Assembly (NCBI RefSeq): GCF_027942865.1
Contig: NC_134515.1
Coordinates: 29,254,449 to 29,318,448 of the forward strand
Source: Odontesthes bonariensis
Taxonomy: Eukaryota > Chordata > Actinopteri > Atheriniformes > Atherinopsidae
Direction of reading: 5' to 3'
Length of the DNA stretch: 64,000 nucleotides
Below are positions 26,539 through 38,654 of this stretch, piece by piece. Position 1 is the stretch's first letter, and each line of letters opens with the position of its first letter. The notes beneath the pieces are model-generated. The model saw only the letters and a list, made by a program, of their open reading frames with translations. It made no database searches and had not been told where the DNA came from. Made by a program: the position numbers and the translations under genes.

Positions 26539-29500
26539 TCAGGCTTCTTGTCGATGGCGGATGGGGGCATTTGGGTAGTTTGCAGAGAGAAGTACGATGC
26601 AGTGCAGAAGCAGCGACACCTCCGAGTCTGCAAATGGTACACACAAGAGAAATAAATGTTAGCGGGGTGAGGTAAAGTAACGGTGCAATTTGCTGAGGAT
26701 GTATGTGGGCCCTTTAAAAAAAAAAAAACTTCAAGTATTTATTTAGTTGCCCCCCCCTGTAAATGTTTAAACTACTTTGTTCTTTTTTGTGAAAAAGGAA
26801 AAATAGGACTTGTGTATGTTAATAGTCATTACACGTGTAGAAATTACAAGTAAAGCTTGTACAACAGTGCATTGAACATTTCAGAGGATAGTGAATCTGT
26901 TTTCAATGAGAACGATGACATCTGGATCAAACACCTGCTACAAAGCTGCCCACAGTAGCCACCAAGTTCAGACTAACAGGCATGTGCAAGTGATGGTTTA
27001 AAGCAGGAAATTAACATAATTAAGTCATTTTAAGTTGAGGATTTCACTCATCAATTTTCACCTACTTACCTAAATTAGATCGGAATTTTACAGTAATCTT
27101 ATCATGCCATCTTATATAAAAATGCTAAAACTATTCAACTCAAAGTGAATTCATGCTCAGGTTTTTGGTCATTTTGGTTACTAAATTGGCACTCACACAG
27201 CATTTTACCTAAAGAAACTAATTGTTTTAGTCAGAGCAAAACTGGGCTAAATAAATACATGTGAACATGTTGGACTGCGACTCACCTCTGCACCTAACTG
27301 CTAACTTACTTATAGGTTACTTCCTTGATTGTCCTTCTAGCATATTTATAAATCAAGCAAAGCAAAGCTAACCTCTTTCTATATTCATAAAGCGCGTGTC
27401 TCGTCTTCTTGTCCTCTTACACCCATTCACACATTCATGAAACAGTCACCTATTTGCAAACAAGTTCATACGGTTTATTCAATGCACGTATGTATGGACA
27501 TTAAAGTTGTCACTGCCAACTTGAAAATGTGTTTGAAGTTGCAGAAGTATACATATAGCGTACTGAACATCCAATAGAAAATACCTTTCAATGAGGAGGA
27601 CACCTGAAGCCACTGGGACAGCCACTCACGACACTGGTTAATACCAAGATTGTAAGAATTTATCCCCCTTACATAACAGGCCTGAAAGACGAAAATATGA
27701 TGCATTTATATTGACCATCGTATCAAAAGTCAAAATGAAAAGACCTGAGGAGATACAGACCTGCCTCAGTTCAGAGTCACTAAGCTGGTGAGCGCCCAGT
27801 CTGCTGAGGGCCCGGTCCAGCTGGAGCAGCTCCAAGGCGTGGCCGTTTAGCCGTCGGCCAATCAGGAAACCGGGCAGATGAGGCGATAGAAAGAGGAGGC
27901 GGCTGATGTGTCGCTGATTAGCCACAAGGACAGAGAAGTACAAAGATTTTCTTTTGCATTCCATGTCAGACTCCCCGTCAAACAGGTTTGAATGGAAACA
28001 TGATATAGACAGATACTTAAAACACAAGACTGAAAATCCTGAAAACTAACAAACTTGTACTGAATTGTGTTGGACTATTACAGTTAAACTATTTTCTCAA
28101 AATCAGGGATACGTGATGCAGTGAAAGTCCGTTTTTAGGGCGAGGAAAAGCCAACCTTGGCCCCAACACTGCGCTGTTCTAAATAGGCCTGGTCCAAGCA
28201 TTGGCCTCAAACAAGCCAACCATGCCACCTAGTTGTGGATCTGACAACTGGCAAAATTACAAAAATGATTCTTCCCTTCGTGCAGAACTTTGGATTCTTA
28301 CTTTAATTGACAGGAAACAACGAGAAGAAAAACTGAAATAGTTTTTGTGAGGAGTGCAGCTGCAGCTGTTTAAGGGACGACGGCCAGCTCAGAGAATCTG
28401 ATTGACGCTTGTTGGATTAGTGGATCTAATCAGTCACGTTAACTTGAGCTGCAATCATACGTTTTTAGCCGAGTGCTTAATAACACATTTTTCTGTGATG
28501 TGACAAACTCAGAATTCACATTTATTCATGCTTTACTCGGACTTTGAAGTGCAATTGGTGTGTGTTCATGCAAAAACAGAAGTGGAAAAGCGGAGTTTTA
28601 CTGACCATATGATCAACTCTCATCCTCTTTACACCCAGGGGGGGGCCAGAAAACAGGCTGCGAACAGCAAGGACCTCAGACACTTTAGGGTTTGCTCCAC
28701 TTTGCACCTGAAAGTACACAGAAAGCCATCCTAACTTTAACTTGAGTACTGGATATACAGACATCGGAGTTCGGTTCCAAGGTTTTACAAATCAGGACAT
28801 AATAAAAAAATTTAAAAAATCCGGTCTCCATCAGCATTGTAGCTTAGTTTTTCATTTAAAAAAAAAATGACATGATGTAGTATGCTATGTGGTCTTGTTC
28901 ATCTTAGGTAACCTTATTGTGAGATCTATTAAGGACCAGATGTTCTGATGCGTAAAATCTTCAAATCAAAAGAGGGGGGGGGGGGGGGTGATTTATTTGC
29001 TAGTATCTGTAGATTCTGCCTACATGAGCCCCCAACCCCCACCCCCACCCAGAGAATGTATCTAGAGACAGCACACTGATGCACCTGGCAGAGGTTGCGT
29101 GGGGGGCACCAGGCTGAGTGCGATCCACGGAGTCCAACCCTGCCACCCACAGGAGCCAAAGATTCAGATTCCAGGACATGCCCATAAAGAACAGGTCAGA
29201 GCTATTTTTACAGCGGGGAGGCGGGGGTCTTCACAGCTTTAGGGAGGTTGATTTAAAGCTGTGTCTGTTTGGTTTAAGTTTTGTGCCATTTAAAAACCGT
29301 CAAACATGTACATTGTGGCCCATTTTTCCCTCTAAGAGTCACACCAGTTGTTCAAACTAACATCTGTAATTTCTTTTTTTTAAATTAGTACGAGTTGTTT
29401 TAAAAAAAGATAATTGAAAACAATAAAACAAGCTTTTTTTTCTTTTCTTTTTTTTTTTTTTTTTACTAAAGATAAAGTTTGTTAGTTGATAGGAAATTTT

Positions 29501-32500
29501 AATTCTAAAGGGCAGTTGGAGACTGGCTTCACAAACTTCCAAAAACATAACACACATAAATTAATCCAAAGGGCCAAACAATATATCAACATTTAACTGA
29601 GAATCGTTTGTTGATCCCGTTTCATGCATCAATATAAACAGTGACAAAAACTAAGCTGTACAGCAAAGAATCTCTCAGAGTTTCCCAATATATTCACTCA
29701 CTTTAGCGCACAGGTCCTTCAGACGACCCTGCAGGTGACCGTCTTTGGCCTGGTGGCTTGTGTGCTGGAGCCCTTTGAGGACTGGCCAGTGGTGCTGGGC
29801 CCTGTGGGTATGGTAAACTCCCCAAAACTCTACTTGCTGCTTGGGGGTCCAGAAATGAGGGACCAGGAGCTGACGAGGGAAGAAATACCTGGTGATGGAA
29901 AAGCACAACTGGTAAATGTCGGTAAAATTTGCGTGAACACAGACGGCTACAATAGGAAGCATAACTAGCAGTCTTTCAGGGTTCTTTATTCGAGAATGAA
30001 ACTAAAGCGGGCCAAGTCAATGAGAGAGTGGTTAGGTGAAAGCAACTCACATCAAGACAAAAACCAGGTAGTTGGCAAAGGGAGGGATAGTTATCATCAC
30101 CAGTGGGATGGCCTTGATTAAGTGTCTGCGAAACTGAAACAGATGTCAAGTAAGTAGAGCTTCTATGAGATAATAAAGGTCACATTTCACAAGAAACCAA
30201 AGACTGCGTGTTGAATGAAAATCAAAAAAGAATATCACTTTTAGAAAACAATCATTGTACTTAATACAATGCAACGACATATAAACAGGACTACCCTGAC
30301 TCCCGAGAATTGTCAAGTGGACTGTGTTCCTGCTCTGGAGATGCACTGCCGATGCCTGCAGTCAACAGCTCCGTTAACTGTCCTCATGCATATGTAGAGC
30401 AAGCTTGAAACTCCAATGTGGGGTTCAGTTTCTCGCCGAAGGATATTTAGGCACGTAGACTTGGAAAGCTGGGGATCCAACTACCAACCTTCCAACTGAA
30501 GAACAAGAACTTTATCTCCAGAGCTGCAGCTGCCACTTCCTCCTGTACTTGCTAGCTCAGCCCCCTTTGTGCCCCATGGGTATGGATATATAATGTCTTG
30601 GGTGTCCTGTGCTACGTTGGCTTGTGCCACATCCTTGTGGTCCTGTTCGATGCAGAGTGGGGCATCTTTGGATCAGCCCATTCAATGCCATTCAATTTTT
30701 TGCAGAGTTGCAGGGCACCCTGCTCAGTGAGTGGCACTGCTATGAAGGGGATGGGGTCCAAACTGCCTGAGCCCCCCACTCTATCCCTCAGGGTAAGCCC
30801 AGACACCCTTCAGAGAAAGCTCTGGTTGGCCCCTTTTATTTGCGGTCTAATTCTTTTGGTTATTATTCACATCTCATGACCACAGGTGAAGGTTGGAATG
30901 TAGATCGATAAGTAAATGAACAGTTCAGCCCTTCAACTCAGGTCTCTCTTCACCACAACAGATGGTAGAGTGTCTGCGGTGATGCCAACGTTTCCCCAAT
31001 CCAGTCATCTATCTCTTGTTTCCGTTTCTTTCTACTTCTACTCGTGAACTAGATCCACACCTAAATCTTGGATTTTTTTTTCTCTCTGCAAAAAGCTCAT
31101 GGCCATTGCATATATTACGTATCAAATATGGCGATGTGGATGCATTCCTAAGTGTGATGAGTCTCGCTCAGTAAAAAGACTGACCTGTCTGAGTTTCTCC
31201 ATCTCCCTGTAGGGCAAATCCTGGATCTTTACCCCATCAGACAGCATTTTTGCTTTTATCCTCCTCACATCATTGGCATCTTGGAATAGCAGCTTGAATC
31301 CTAGAAAGAATCGATGACACAATAATTAGAGTGTGCTCAACTGCATTACGTTAGAAGTTGCTTCTCACATTCTGACCCCCTCGTGCATGTAAAAAGTCGG
31401 GGTAAGGGAACAAAAACCAATCAGAAGACCTCTCTTTATGCTATTCATCAGTAAAAAATATATATATATTTGTGCCCCCTTGGTCCAATCAAATAGGCAG
31501 ATTTCCAATGACATATGGTGGAAACAATGCTTTGAATTAACAGTGTAATATTTCCTGTGCAACAAGCTGACACACATACCAAAAACAACCGTGCACTATC
31601 TCCAGCCCAATACACAAAGCTGGCAAAGACAGGGCCATCAAGCACAAATACAGTAAGAGTGCTCAAACATTTGCGCAAGACAAAAATCCTGTTATTTATT
31701 TGTTTCTTCTTTATTTTTCAGCCTTAGTTGTAGTAACTGGAAGAAAATCTCATTTCAATATCCGTTTGCTGCAAGGAGCCATTTATTTCTTCACTTAAAA
31801 GTGAAAGTAAAGCAAAAGTAGAACTGACCTGACCTCTGCACACAAGTTGGCTCCAAACAATCGATGCTACACACTTTGTAAAAGCAAACGTGTAGCAAAG
31901 ACACCATGTCATCTCATACAATTGTGCATGTGTAGCTACTAAAGTGGCCATGAACTGGTCAGCAGCACGGTAAGAATATGGCATTTACCTGAAACAGGTG
32001 GGATTTTGGTATTCATGGTGATTACAAAGTCTAGATCTGTTTTGTCTCGACTTCTTGCCATCTCGGCCACAATATTATTCAGAAACCTGAATAAGGCATT
32101 TATATGGCACAATGTCTTGGTTTTTAATCAGAGAATTTCGGGCACTCTGGGTTTACAGCGTTAAAACCTGGAGCTCCTGAACGCTGACAATCTTTTTTGT
32201 ACACCTTCAGCAGAGTTTTTGAGATGTAAGAGGTGAATAAATAGTGATCTTACCTTCCACAAAGGTGTGATACAGCTGAAAAAATCGGGGAAATCGCCTC
32301 TTGAGGAAACCCTCATATTTAGTATTTGCCCACTGGAGCCTGGAGGCGACATATCGTCCAACACCTTGTCTGGCTTTGGAAGATGTGTAGTGTCTATACA
32401 GGGCAAGCCCGGGATGTAGAAGTAGTTCAATATGACAGGAAACTAATGACAAACATGCTCATCGCTTTGGAGATTTGAATGTATGTGAATACTGGCGAGT

Positions 32501-32821
32501 CTTTTGCTGGCCTTAAAGCAGTGTAAGTTATTGGTTAGGTTTAGATACCACAATCTATGAATATAGGGCGACCAAAATTATTTAAATCAGTATTTAAAAG
32601 ATTAATTAACATTGAAGTATACAGGGAGGCAGCTAGCTTAGCAAAGCTTAAACAAATGAACTATTAAAGCAACAAATGGCAACGACGTAAACTTTAATGA
32701 CATACCTGGCATGACAAGATACGTTGGGAAAGTACAAGCCATGTGTTATCCTTTTTGTACCGAGACCACCGAGTCGTATCAAAGACAACTGGCTGCACAG
32801 TCTCGAACAGGACAGCGCCAT
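26539..32821 (-). CDS. letmd1: LETM1 domain-containing protein 1 (9 coding exons)
   Basis: LETMD1 (HCCR-1) is a mitochondrial inner-membrane protein of the LETM1 group, linked to mitochondrial structure and brown-fat respiration. Exons are 32821-32706, 32393-32254, 31300-31185, 30133-30051, 29888-29702, 28707-28606, 27913-27761, 27681-27585 and 26627-26539. All join in phase and total 360 residues, the same as human. The N-terminus is basic and Ser/Leu-rich, as expected of a mitochondrial presequence. Exon 2 ends RFFQLYHTFVEG. Exon 3 has LPYREMEKLRQ. Exons 4-5 carry the membrane segment IPLVMITIPPFANYLVFVLM followed by FPRQLL and HFWTPKQQ. The C-terminal ribosome-binding-like domain has LDRALSRLG, ACYVRGINSYNLG and LSQWLQVS, ending LLLHCIVLLSANYPN. 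No damage is seen. The exon 2 acceptor (TATAG) is weak but is the only in-phase choice. Confidence 0.95.
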
Positions 32822-33566
32822 TTTTGCTACGCAACGCAGTTACCGTAATGACGCTAATAAGCAAGCTGAGAGTTGTTCAGTTACCGTAATGCAACGAAAC
32901 CCAGAGGCATTTCAAGCCTGCCGGAAATTTCTGTGTATTATTAAATGTTTTCAAATTTACGTTGAAAGTTGTCATTGGATTTATTTCAAACATTAGGTTA
33001 GATTACCATTACATTTATCAAATTACGACTACTTCTTTTTAAATTCACCAGAGCAGAAAAGCTTCTCAAGATTAAAATGTCTTAATAGTTTCGAAGTGTC
33101 ATAGTTAAAATGAGCAGTTGTGTACTTTTATGTCTCTTTGTTGGGTGCTCAAATGTCTCTGCAGTCACTTTGAGTCTCTTTATGGTAAACTTAAGTCTGT
33201 TTGTGGTCAATTTGTCCCTTTGTTTTCATTCCCTGGTCTTTTGTGTATGATGAATTTTAGCCTTATGTGCGTTTTTTTTTTTCACTTCTTTGTCATGAAT
33301 TTTAGTCTTGTCACTAATTTTGCAACTCCTTAAGGTTGTGTCATTTTTTTGTTTCACTTTTTTCTCTCTGTAGAAATTTGTGTTTTTTATGGTTGACTTG
33401 TTTGCCTCCATGTTATAAATGAGTGTTTTGGCTCACATGCCGACTTTCGTGGGAAGTTTGTTGTTGATTGCCTTCCTAAAAACAAAATCTTAGCAAACCT
33501 CCGAACAACAGCCTGGTTTGCCTGTTCAGCTACCCTCCCGTACCCCAGAACTGTTTCCTCAAAAGC
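32822..33566. other. letmd1 upstream region, nothing recognised
   Basis: This is AT-rich sequence upstream of letmd1. The letmd1 promoter must begin here, but I see no clear TATA or CpG cluster. A T-rich, low-complexity stretch lies at about 33120-33390. Confidence 0.4.
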
Positions 33567-33880
33567 AAAGGTAACAGTGCAAAGTCCTTTTTGAATCAGC
33601 CTTACAAGCTGAACCAGGGTAAGCCTGTTATAAAGCAACTCAGAATAAATTCATTCAAATTCATTTAAGTATGGCATAATACCTGACTTTGAAATACATA
33701 TCAAGTAACAAGGAAAGCTAATCTGTAAAGACTAAATGTAACATTCACTGCCATGGAGTAGGACATAGTGCATAAACAACTTGTATAGTTAAATGTTACA
33801 ACAACAAAAAATAGTAGAATCTCCATAGCTAACAAAAGAATGATAACTTTTGGCAGGACCTTTTAGATTGGTGGGGTTTG
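33567..33880. repeat. Unclassified dispersed repeat, copy 1
   Basis: About 314 bp align in the same orientation with 44994-45313, from AAAGGTAAC(A/G)GTGCAAAGTC to TTTTGGCAGGAC and TTGGTGGGGTTT. Differences are scattered substitutions and short indels. It has no reading frame, no tRNA-like head and no obvious inverted ends. Copy 2 has a long target duplication; I find none around this copy, so its ends may be eroded. Confidence 0.85.
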
Positions 33881-34164
33881 GAGCCGGTAAAGAAGGACTC
33901 AACATCTTGAACTCCTACATTTGATCAATGTTGTGCACAGTGCTGAGAGACTTTGGCCAGACTTGTCTCAAGGGATTAGGATCCATAGTAACTATGGTCA
34001 ATCTTACTTAAACAACCTTAAAGGAACAGTCTTTTGAAAACAAAGCTGATTTACCAAAATAAGTTATGTTTAACTGGTAGTAAGGTTTTATCAAACACTT
34101 ATCTGGCCAGTAGTGGACAGTAACGTTCATTTGCACAATTATCTAGCTTAAGTTTTCTGTATTT

Positions 34165-34940
34165 CTACAACAACGCCAATTCCAAAAAGTTTGGATGCTC
34201 ATCTTAAATGTGATGGTAATACATCTATAAAAAACTTGGGATGGGGCAACAAAAGGCTGTTGGAAAGGTGGAAAAAAAATAAAGAACAGGAGGAATATGC
34301 AACTGAAACTGATTTAGTTAATTGCCAACAGCTGATGGCCTAGATCATCTTAGCGAAATTTCAGTACAATCTTCCTCAATGTGAAATAGCAATAACTTTT
34401 GAGTATTCCATCACCAACAGTGCATAACATCATTGCAAGATTCAGAGATCCTGGAGATGTCTCTGTGCATAACAGACATGGCCAAACATTTATATGGGAT
34501 GCTTGTGATCTTTGGGGCCTTAGGCAGCACTGCATTAAAAACAGACATGATTATGTCATGGAATTCACTACATGGGTTCAGGAACACTTCCATAAGTCAT
34601 TGCCTGTGAACACAGTTCGCTGTGCCATCCACAAATGCAGGGTAAAGCCACATAATGCAACAAAATAAGTCATACATGAACCTGGCCCAGAAATGGTACT
34701 GTCTTCTTTGGGCCAAATCTCATTTAAAATAGATTGCGGTAAAGTGAACAGCAGCTCCGTTGTCAGACAAATCAAAATATTGATCTTTTCTATCTTTCTA
34801 TCCTTTTGGAATTCATGGATGCTGCATCCTATGGACTAACGAGAAGAGGGACCATTGGGCTTGTTATCAGTGCTCAGTTCATAATCCTGTATCTATGGAG
34901 GGGGTAGATTTGTGTTTATGGAACTGGCAACTGCACAACT
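34165..34940 (+). mobile_element. Tc1/mariner element, decayed
   Basis: The left end (ACAACGCCAATTCCAAAAAG) resembles the terminus of a common fish Tc1 family. About 34400-34665 reads the transposase DNA-binding half: ARFRDPGDVSVHNRHGQ, GLRQHCIKNRHDYVMEFTTW and PVNTVRCAIHKC. Later sequence (CATGGATGCTGCATCCTATG and on) is the start of the catalytic half in broken frames. The right part is lost where the SINE begins at about 34941. It is not functional. Confidence 0.8.
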
Positions 34941-35172
34941 GGGCGGCTATAGCTCATAAGGAAGAGCAGTCGCCCACCAATCAGAAGGTTGGTGGTTCGA
35001 AGTGGCTGCCCCACATGTCGCAGCGTCCTTGGGCAAGACACTGAACCCCATGTTGTATGAATGTGTGTGTAGGAAGCATGTAGTTATGCACAGAGTAAAA
35101 CTTGCTGTATGAATGTGGTATGTAGTGTTAGCGCTTTGAGTGGTCAGCTAGACTAGAATAGTGCTGTACAAG
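34941..35172 (+). mobile_element. tRNA-derived SINE, second family
   Basis: It has a tRNA-like head with TAGCTCATAAGGAAGAGCAG and the B-box-like GGTTGGTGGTTCGAAGT. The body is GTCCTTGGGCAAGACACTGAACCCC, and the tail GCGCTTTGAGTGGTCAGCTAGACTAG ends GTGCTGTACAAGT. It differs from the SINE at 22490. It abuts the Tc1 relic. Confidence 0.8.
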
Positions 35173-35672
35173 TATCGTTCAAATAATAAACAGTAAACAG
35201 GTTTCTACCTCCATCCATTCGACATCTTTTACAGAGAAGGCCTTGCATATCTAAGCAAGATAATGCTAAATCACATGTAGGAAAAATAAAAAGTTCATGC
35301 ATTTTACTTCATTACTATAACTTCGTACGAGAGTCTTCTTCAATTGTTGACTTTCTTATTCTGTTCTTTTAGCTAGAAACAATGACTGCTGTTCCCTCAC
35401 CTTTCTTCCATCTGCCCATGCTTCAACCTCTGCCACCGCTTCAATCCGTGTCATTTTTCTGACTACTTCCAGAGCCTTTATTGTTGCCTGCATCAGACAT
35501 CCCATAGTTCAACCATTAATATGCCCTATTCTATATTGGATGCTTTGATGAAATCTATGAATCGATGAAAACTTTTTATTTTTCCTATGTAGCGAGAGAC
35601 AGGAGATCCTCATGGAAATAAAGATGAACGTGGAGAGGCGAGGACTTCTGTGAATTTTGGGGCAAAGAAAAG

Positions 35673-36545
35673 TTTCACAAATCATAAAGTGTGTTTGAAA
35701 GAATTTATATCGTGCTGAATAATTAAGACCATATTTAATTACATTCCATACAGGTTCTGGTTTTGGATGGTCCAAATGAAAATAAAGAAGAAAGAAAGCT
35801 CAGATGACCTTTTTGAATTTTCAATGACCAAATACAGTTTTCACAAATCATAAAATGTGTTTTAAAGACTCTATATCCTCTTTAGAATAATTCCGTCTAG
35901 ATTTGAGCAATGTAACTATTGTAGTTTCCATACAAGACCTAGTTTAGGGTGATCAGAATCCAAAAAAAGCAGTAAAATGGCTCTGTTCTGCAATTTCACA
36001 AATCAGACAAAGGTTTCACAAATTCCAAACAAGGTTTAAGGCTACGGCTACACGAAAACGAAACGAGGTTTTTTTTTAAAACGGGTTCGAAAATTCTTGC
36101 GACCACACGGAAACGCGCTGCTGTCCAGACGAAAACGATGAAACGAGGCAGTACACACGCCACTGTGTCACGCCACGCTGTGAGACAATAGAGAAGTGTT
36201 AAAATTGGCTCCCAGCGTCAACGTGTGACTGACGCAAAAACGTTTTAGCTGTAACAATGGAAACGAAACGAGGCCGTTTTCAAACTTTCCCACTCTGGAA
36301 CCCGTTTTCAAAAACTATCGTTTTGGGGTAGTGGGAACGCCGGCTCCGTGTGGCCGCGACAGTGAAACGATAAGAAAAAGTATCGTTTACAGTGAAAAAC
36401 GTTTCCGTGTAGCCGCAGCCTTAATGAATATACAGCCTCTTTAGAATAATTATATCCATATTTGAGCAGTGTAACTAATGTAGTTTCCATACACGCCCTA
36501 GTTTAGAGCGATCAAAATGCAAAAAATGCAGTGAAATGGCCCTTT
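35673..36545. repeat. Three-unit degenerate tandem repeat, third unit split by a TTAA element
   Basis: Units begin TTTCACAAATCATAAA at 35673 and 35839, and TTTCACAAATTCCAAAC at 36013 (a partial start also at 35994). Units 2 and 3 share CTCTTTAGAATAATT, ATTTGAGCA(A/G)TGTAACTA, GTAGTTTCCATACA and AGTTTAG(G/A)G(T/C)GATCA. The spacing is about 160-175 bp. The third unit is interrupted by the element at 36040-36420. No coding is seen. Confidence 0.75.
36040..36420. mobile_element. TTAA-flanked MITE (381 bp)
   Basis: TTAA at 36036-36039 and 36421-36424 flank a sequence starting GGCTACGGCTACACG and ending CGTGTAGCCGCAGCC, terminal inverted repeats with one mismatch in 15. No reading frame is present, so it is a non-autonomous element of a TTAA-target class (piggyBac or Kolobok type). 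Joining its flanks restores the interrupted tandem unit, which supports the boundaries. Confidence 0.9.
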
Positions 36546-37151
36546 ATGCCCATCCCTTTAATTCGCGAATCGGATGTCAACTTCCGCGTCGTACTGTTAT
36601 CAGTGAGTAGATTAGCGTATTTTATTCCAGAAATAAGATCCAGATTTTTAAAAAACGAACTTCCCCTTTGACTTTAGGATGGTTGGGCAAATTCTAATGT
36701 TTTACCAAGTCCAGTGAAATATCAATTAGTATACTGCAACATGGATTAATAACTATGGATTCGCTAGGACTTTGAAAGAAATTTAAACAGGACTGGTTTT
36801 CAATGGACTACTGCGACATAGCCAACTGGAGCAGCTTACTTTAAATTCTGACTTTTAAGATTCAGCGGTATTTCCAAGTATTATAATTGTACTTGAATAT
36901 ACAGTACATTTGTCTCCATCGACCTGTAGCAGAAATTGAATATCTCGATTTAGTTTTTGAATCAATTGATCATTTATGTTAAGCTATTTCACATCTTTAA
37001 ATGCCACTCACTTTAAATGGGTAATAGGGCTCGGGCACACGCGTTGCATTCTGGGATATGGTCGCCATATTGGAGGCACAATCTCGTAAACAAACCCTGA
37101 GGCAAGACGGAGATCAAGGACCAAACAGTGAGAGAAAAGTGAGAGAAAAGC

Positions 37152-37382
37152 ATGTTAAAATCGAAGAAAGGATGTGGGATATACCGGGATACATTACAGA
37201 AGGAAGCCAGAGATCGGTACATACAGAAGATTGGCGTTATAAACGGACTGGACCATTATGAAATACCGAGCAAGGAATGGATTGTCGACGAAGATTTACT
37301 GCCTAAGTTCACCCTTTCGGACATAATTGCGTATATAGTATGTGGTGTCAGTGCTTATACTTCGCAACAGTTTCAATTATAA
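37152..37382 (+). pseudogene. N-terminal fragment of transposon YqaJ/SWIM-type protein
   Basis: This 76-residue reading lies inside the transposon relic. GLDHYEIP, LLPKFTLSDIIAYIV and SAYTSQQ resemble the N-terminus of long YqaJ-containing proteins repeated in fish genomes (from memory). The reading ends at TAA just after SAYTSQQFQL, and AATAAA-like sequence follows at about 37422. The rest of the gene is missing. Confidence 0.55.
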
Positions 37383-37822
37383 TGACACTTTACACTTTTG
37401 TCATGTTACTCTACTTGTAAATAAATAATGAAACACACACACTTGGCTGTATCTCAAAGCATATTTATTTCCGACGACTTCAACTTTGCACAACACTCCT
37501 GCTCATGGTGGTCAGAGTACAACATACAGACACAATCTTGTCAAAGAATGTTTTGTCTTCACCTTCGCATGGCAAAACTATGTTGATAGGTACTTTTGCT
37601 GACAAAAAGGTGTATTGTTTCTGACAGTTCCAATCGCCCTTTCCATGTGAATTTGGAGATGGGCAATTTTCCTTGTATTTTCCACATTAAATTAAGATTA
37701 AGATCAGATTTATTGTCATGTATACATGCATACACACGAAATTTGTCCTCCGCTTTTAACCCATTGAGACATCCCTTGCTTCCAACTGACAGTGTCCTCT
37801 TGTGAAGGCGGGGATCTTTACC

Positions 37823-38089
37823 TCAGCACACAAAAGTCTGTAACTTACCAGAATGAAAATGCAGAGAACACACTCTCATCGACACCGGGATTGAGTGGAA
37901 AGTTATGCTTGGTCGTCTTACAGCAGCGATCCATGCTAGTCGACGACGCTTTGTTATCTCGGACACTTGGTCTCCGTGGGTGCGCCTCCAAGCAGGAAAT
38001 CGGTAAAAAGATAAACCATTTACGATTTCCCCCCCATTCCTGTCACGGCTTACGCTATTGCACCCCACGACACAGCAACGTGCGACCAT
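37823..38089 (-). pseudogene. THAP domain exon of a transposase (fragment)
   Basis: From ATG at 38089 the frame gives a THAP-type DNA-binding domain of about 80 residues: paired N-terminal cysteines, FYRFPAWRR, a WIAAV helix, and VCSLHFHSG at the end. In the genome the frame runs past a GTAAG donor (at the HSG codon) into a stop. The remaining transposase exons are absent. Confidence 0.75.
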
Positions 38090-38249
38090 AGTGGCAAAGA
38101 CTATAAGTAAAATAGATAAACCAACGAAGAAAGTTTCGAGACCAGGCGGGAGTACGTCTGAGCGCAGTGGAAAACAATGTAAACAAAACAGTTCTGAGCC
38201 TCCAGTATGGCCGCCGCTCACGTAGTGACGTCACGTGCCCGAGCCCTAT

Positions 38250-38406
38250 TGTAAGATTAGACTCAATTGGGTCCGCCATTTCCCAGTCATTCGTGCAGTT
38301 GTAGCCGTGTGTGGGTCACGTGGCTTTAAGCAAGGATAAAGTTGGTGGGGTCTCCGCACCAAACTAACGTAGCTAAAGGCGAGGGTGGACAATACGATAA
38401 ACGCAG
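38250..38406 (+). promoter_or_regulatory. gtsf1: gtsf1 promoter / first noncoding exon (inferred)
   Basis: Between the transposon end (38247) and a usable donor (ACGCAG followed by GTAAAAC, exon end 38406) lies a stretch with an E-box CACGTG (GGGTCACGTGGC). The first gtsf1 coding exon begins with an acceptor at 39812-39813, so a noncoding exon must lie upstream. This is the nearest candidate. Confidence 0.4.
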
Positions 38407-38553
38407 GTAAAACAAATTGCTCACTTTCATGGTAAGACTTGTGTTTTCCTGGCGTTTAAAAAAATTTTTTTTTTACATACTTCCTTCTAAAAACTGATAA
38501 CGTTTAAAACCGAAGTCCTCAAATATGGTTTGTTTTAGCTTTGTTTTTCTCAG

Positions 38554-38654
38554 GTAAAACGGATAAAAGTCTTTAAAGCAGCTAGCTATGTCATACAGCT
38601 CAATGCTAGCAAACTTGGCTGCAGGCCAACTCTTTCTACAAGCACCCCTTGAAA
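38554..38654 (+). other. gtsf1: Candidate alternative 5' exon of gtsf1 with upstream ORF
   Basis: The segment is bounded by TTTTTCTCAG and a strong donor GTAAGTTT. It holds an ATG at 38588 opening MSYSSMLANLAAGQLFLQ. If spliced to 39814, that frame stops at TAA 12 bases before the gtsf1 ATG region, so it could act as an upstream ORF. There is no independent support. Confidence 0.3.

Larger units (their letters stand above)
37026..38247. mobile_element. THAP-domain DNA transposon relic with two convergent genes (ISL2EU-like)
   Basis: The ends are AGGGCTCGGGCAC and its exact complement, flanked on both sides by AT (37024-37025, 38248-38249), a likely 2-bp target duplication. The right end encodes, on the minus strand from 38089, a THAP zinc finger: C-x4-C near the N-terminus (MVARCCVVGC), FYRFP, and VCSLHF as the C-x2-H. 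It stops at a splice donor (complement of 37842-37846). The left end encodes on the plus strand a reading from about 37152 with YIQKIGVINGLDHYEIPSKE, LLPKFTLSDIIAYIV and SAYTSQ. I recall this start from fish transposon proteins with a YqaJ nuclease domain, and the reading stops where the rest should follow. Two-gene THAP plus YqaJ layout suggests ISL2EU. The interior is deleted, so it is non-autonomous. Confidence 0.75.

Noticed and set aside
37823-38221. A host THAP gene
   Set aside because: It sits within exact transposon ends, lacks later exons, and is paired with a second transposon gene start.
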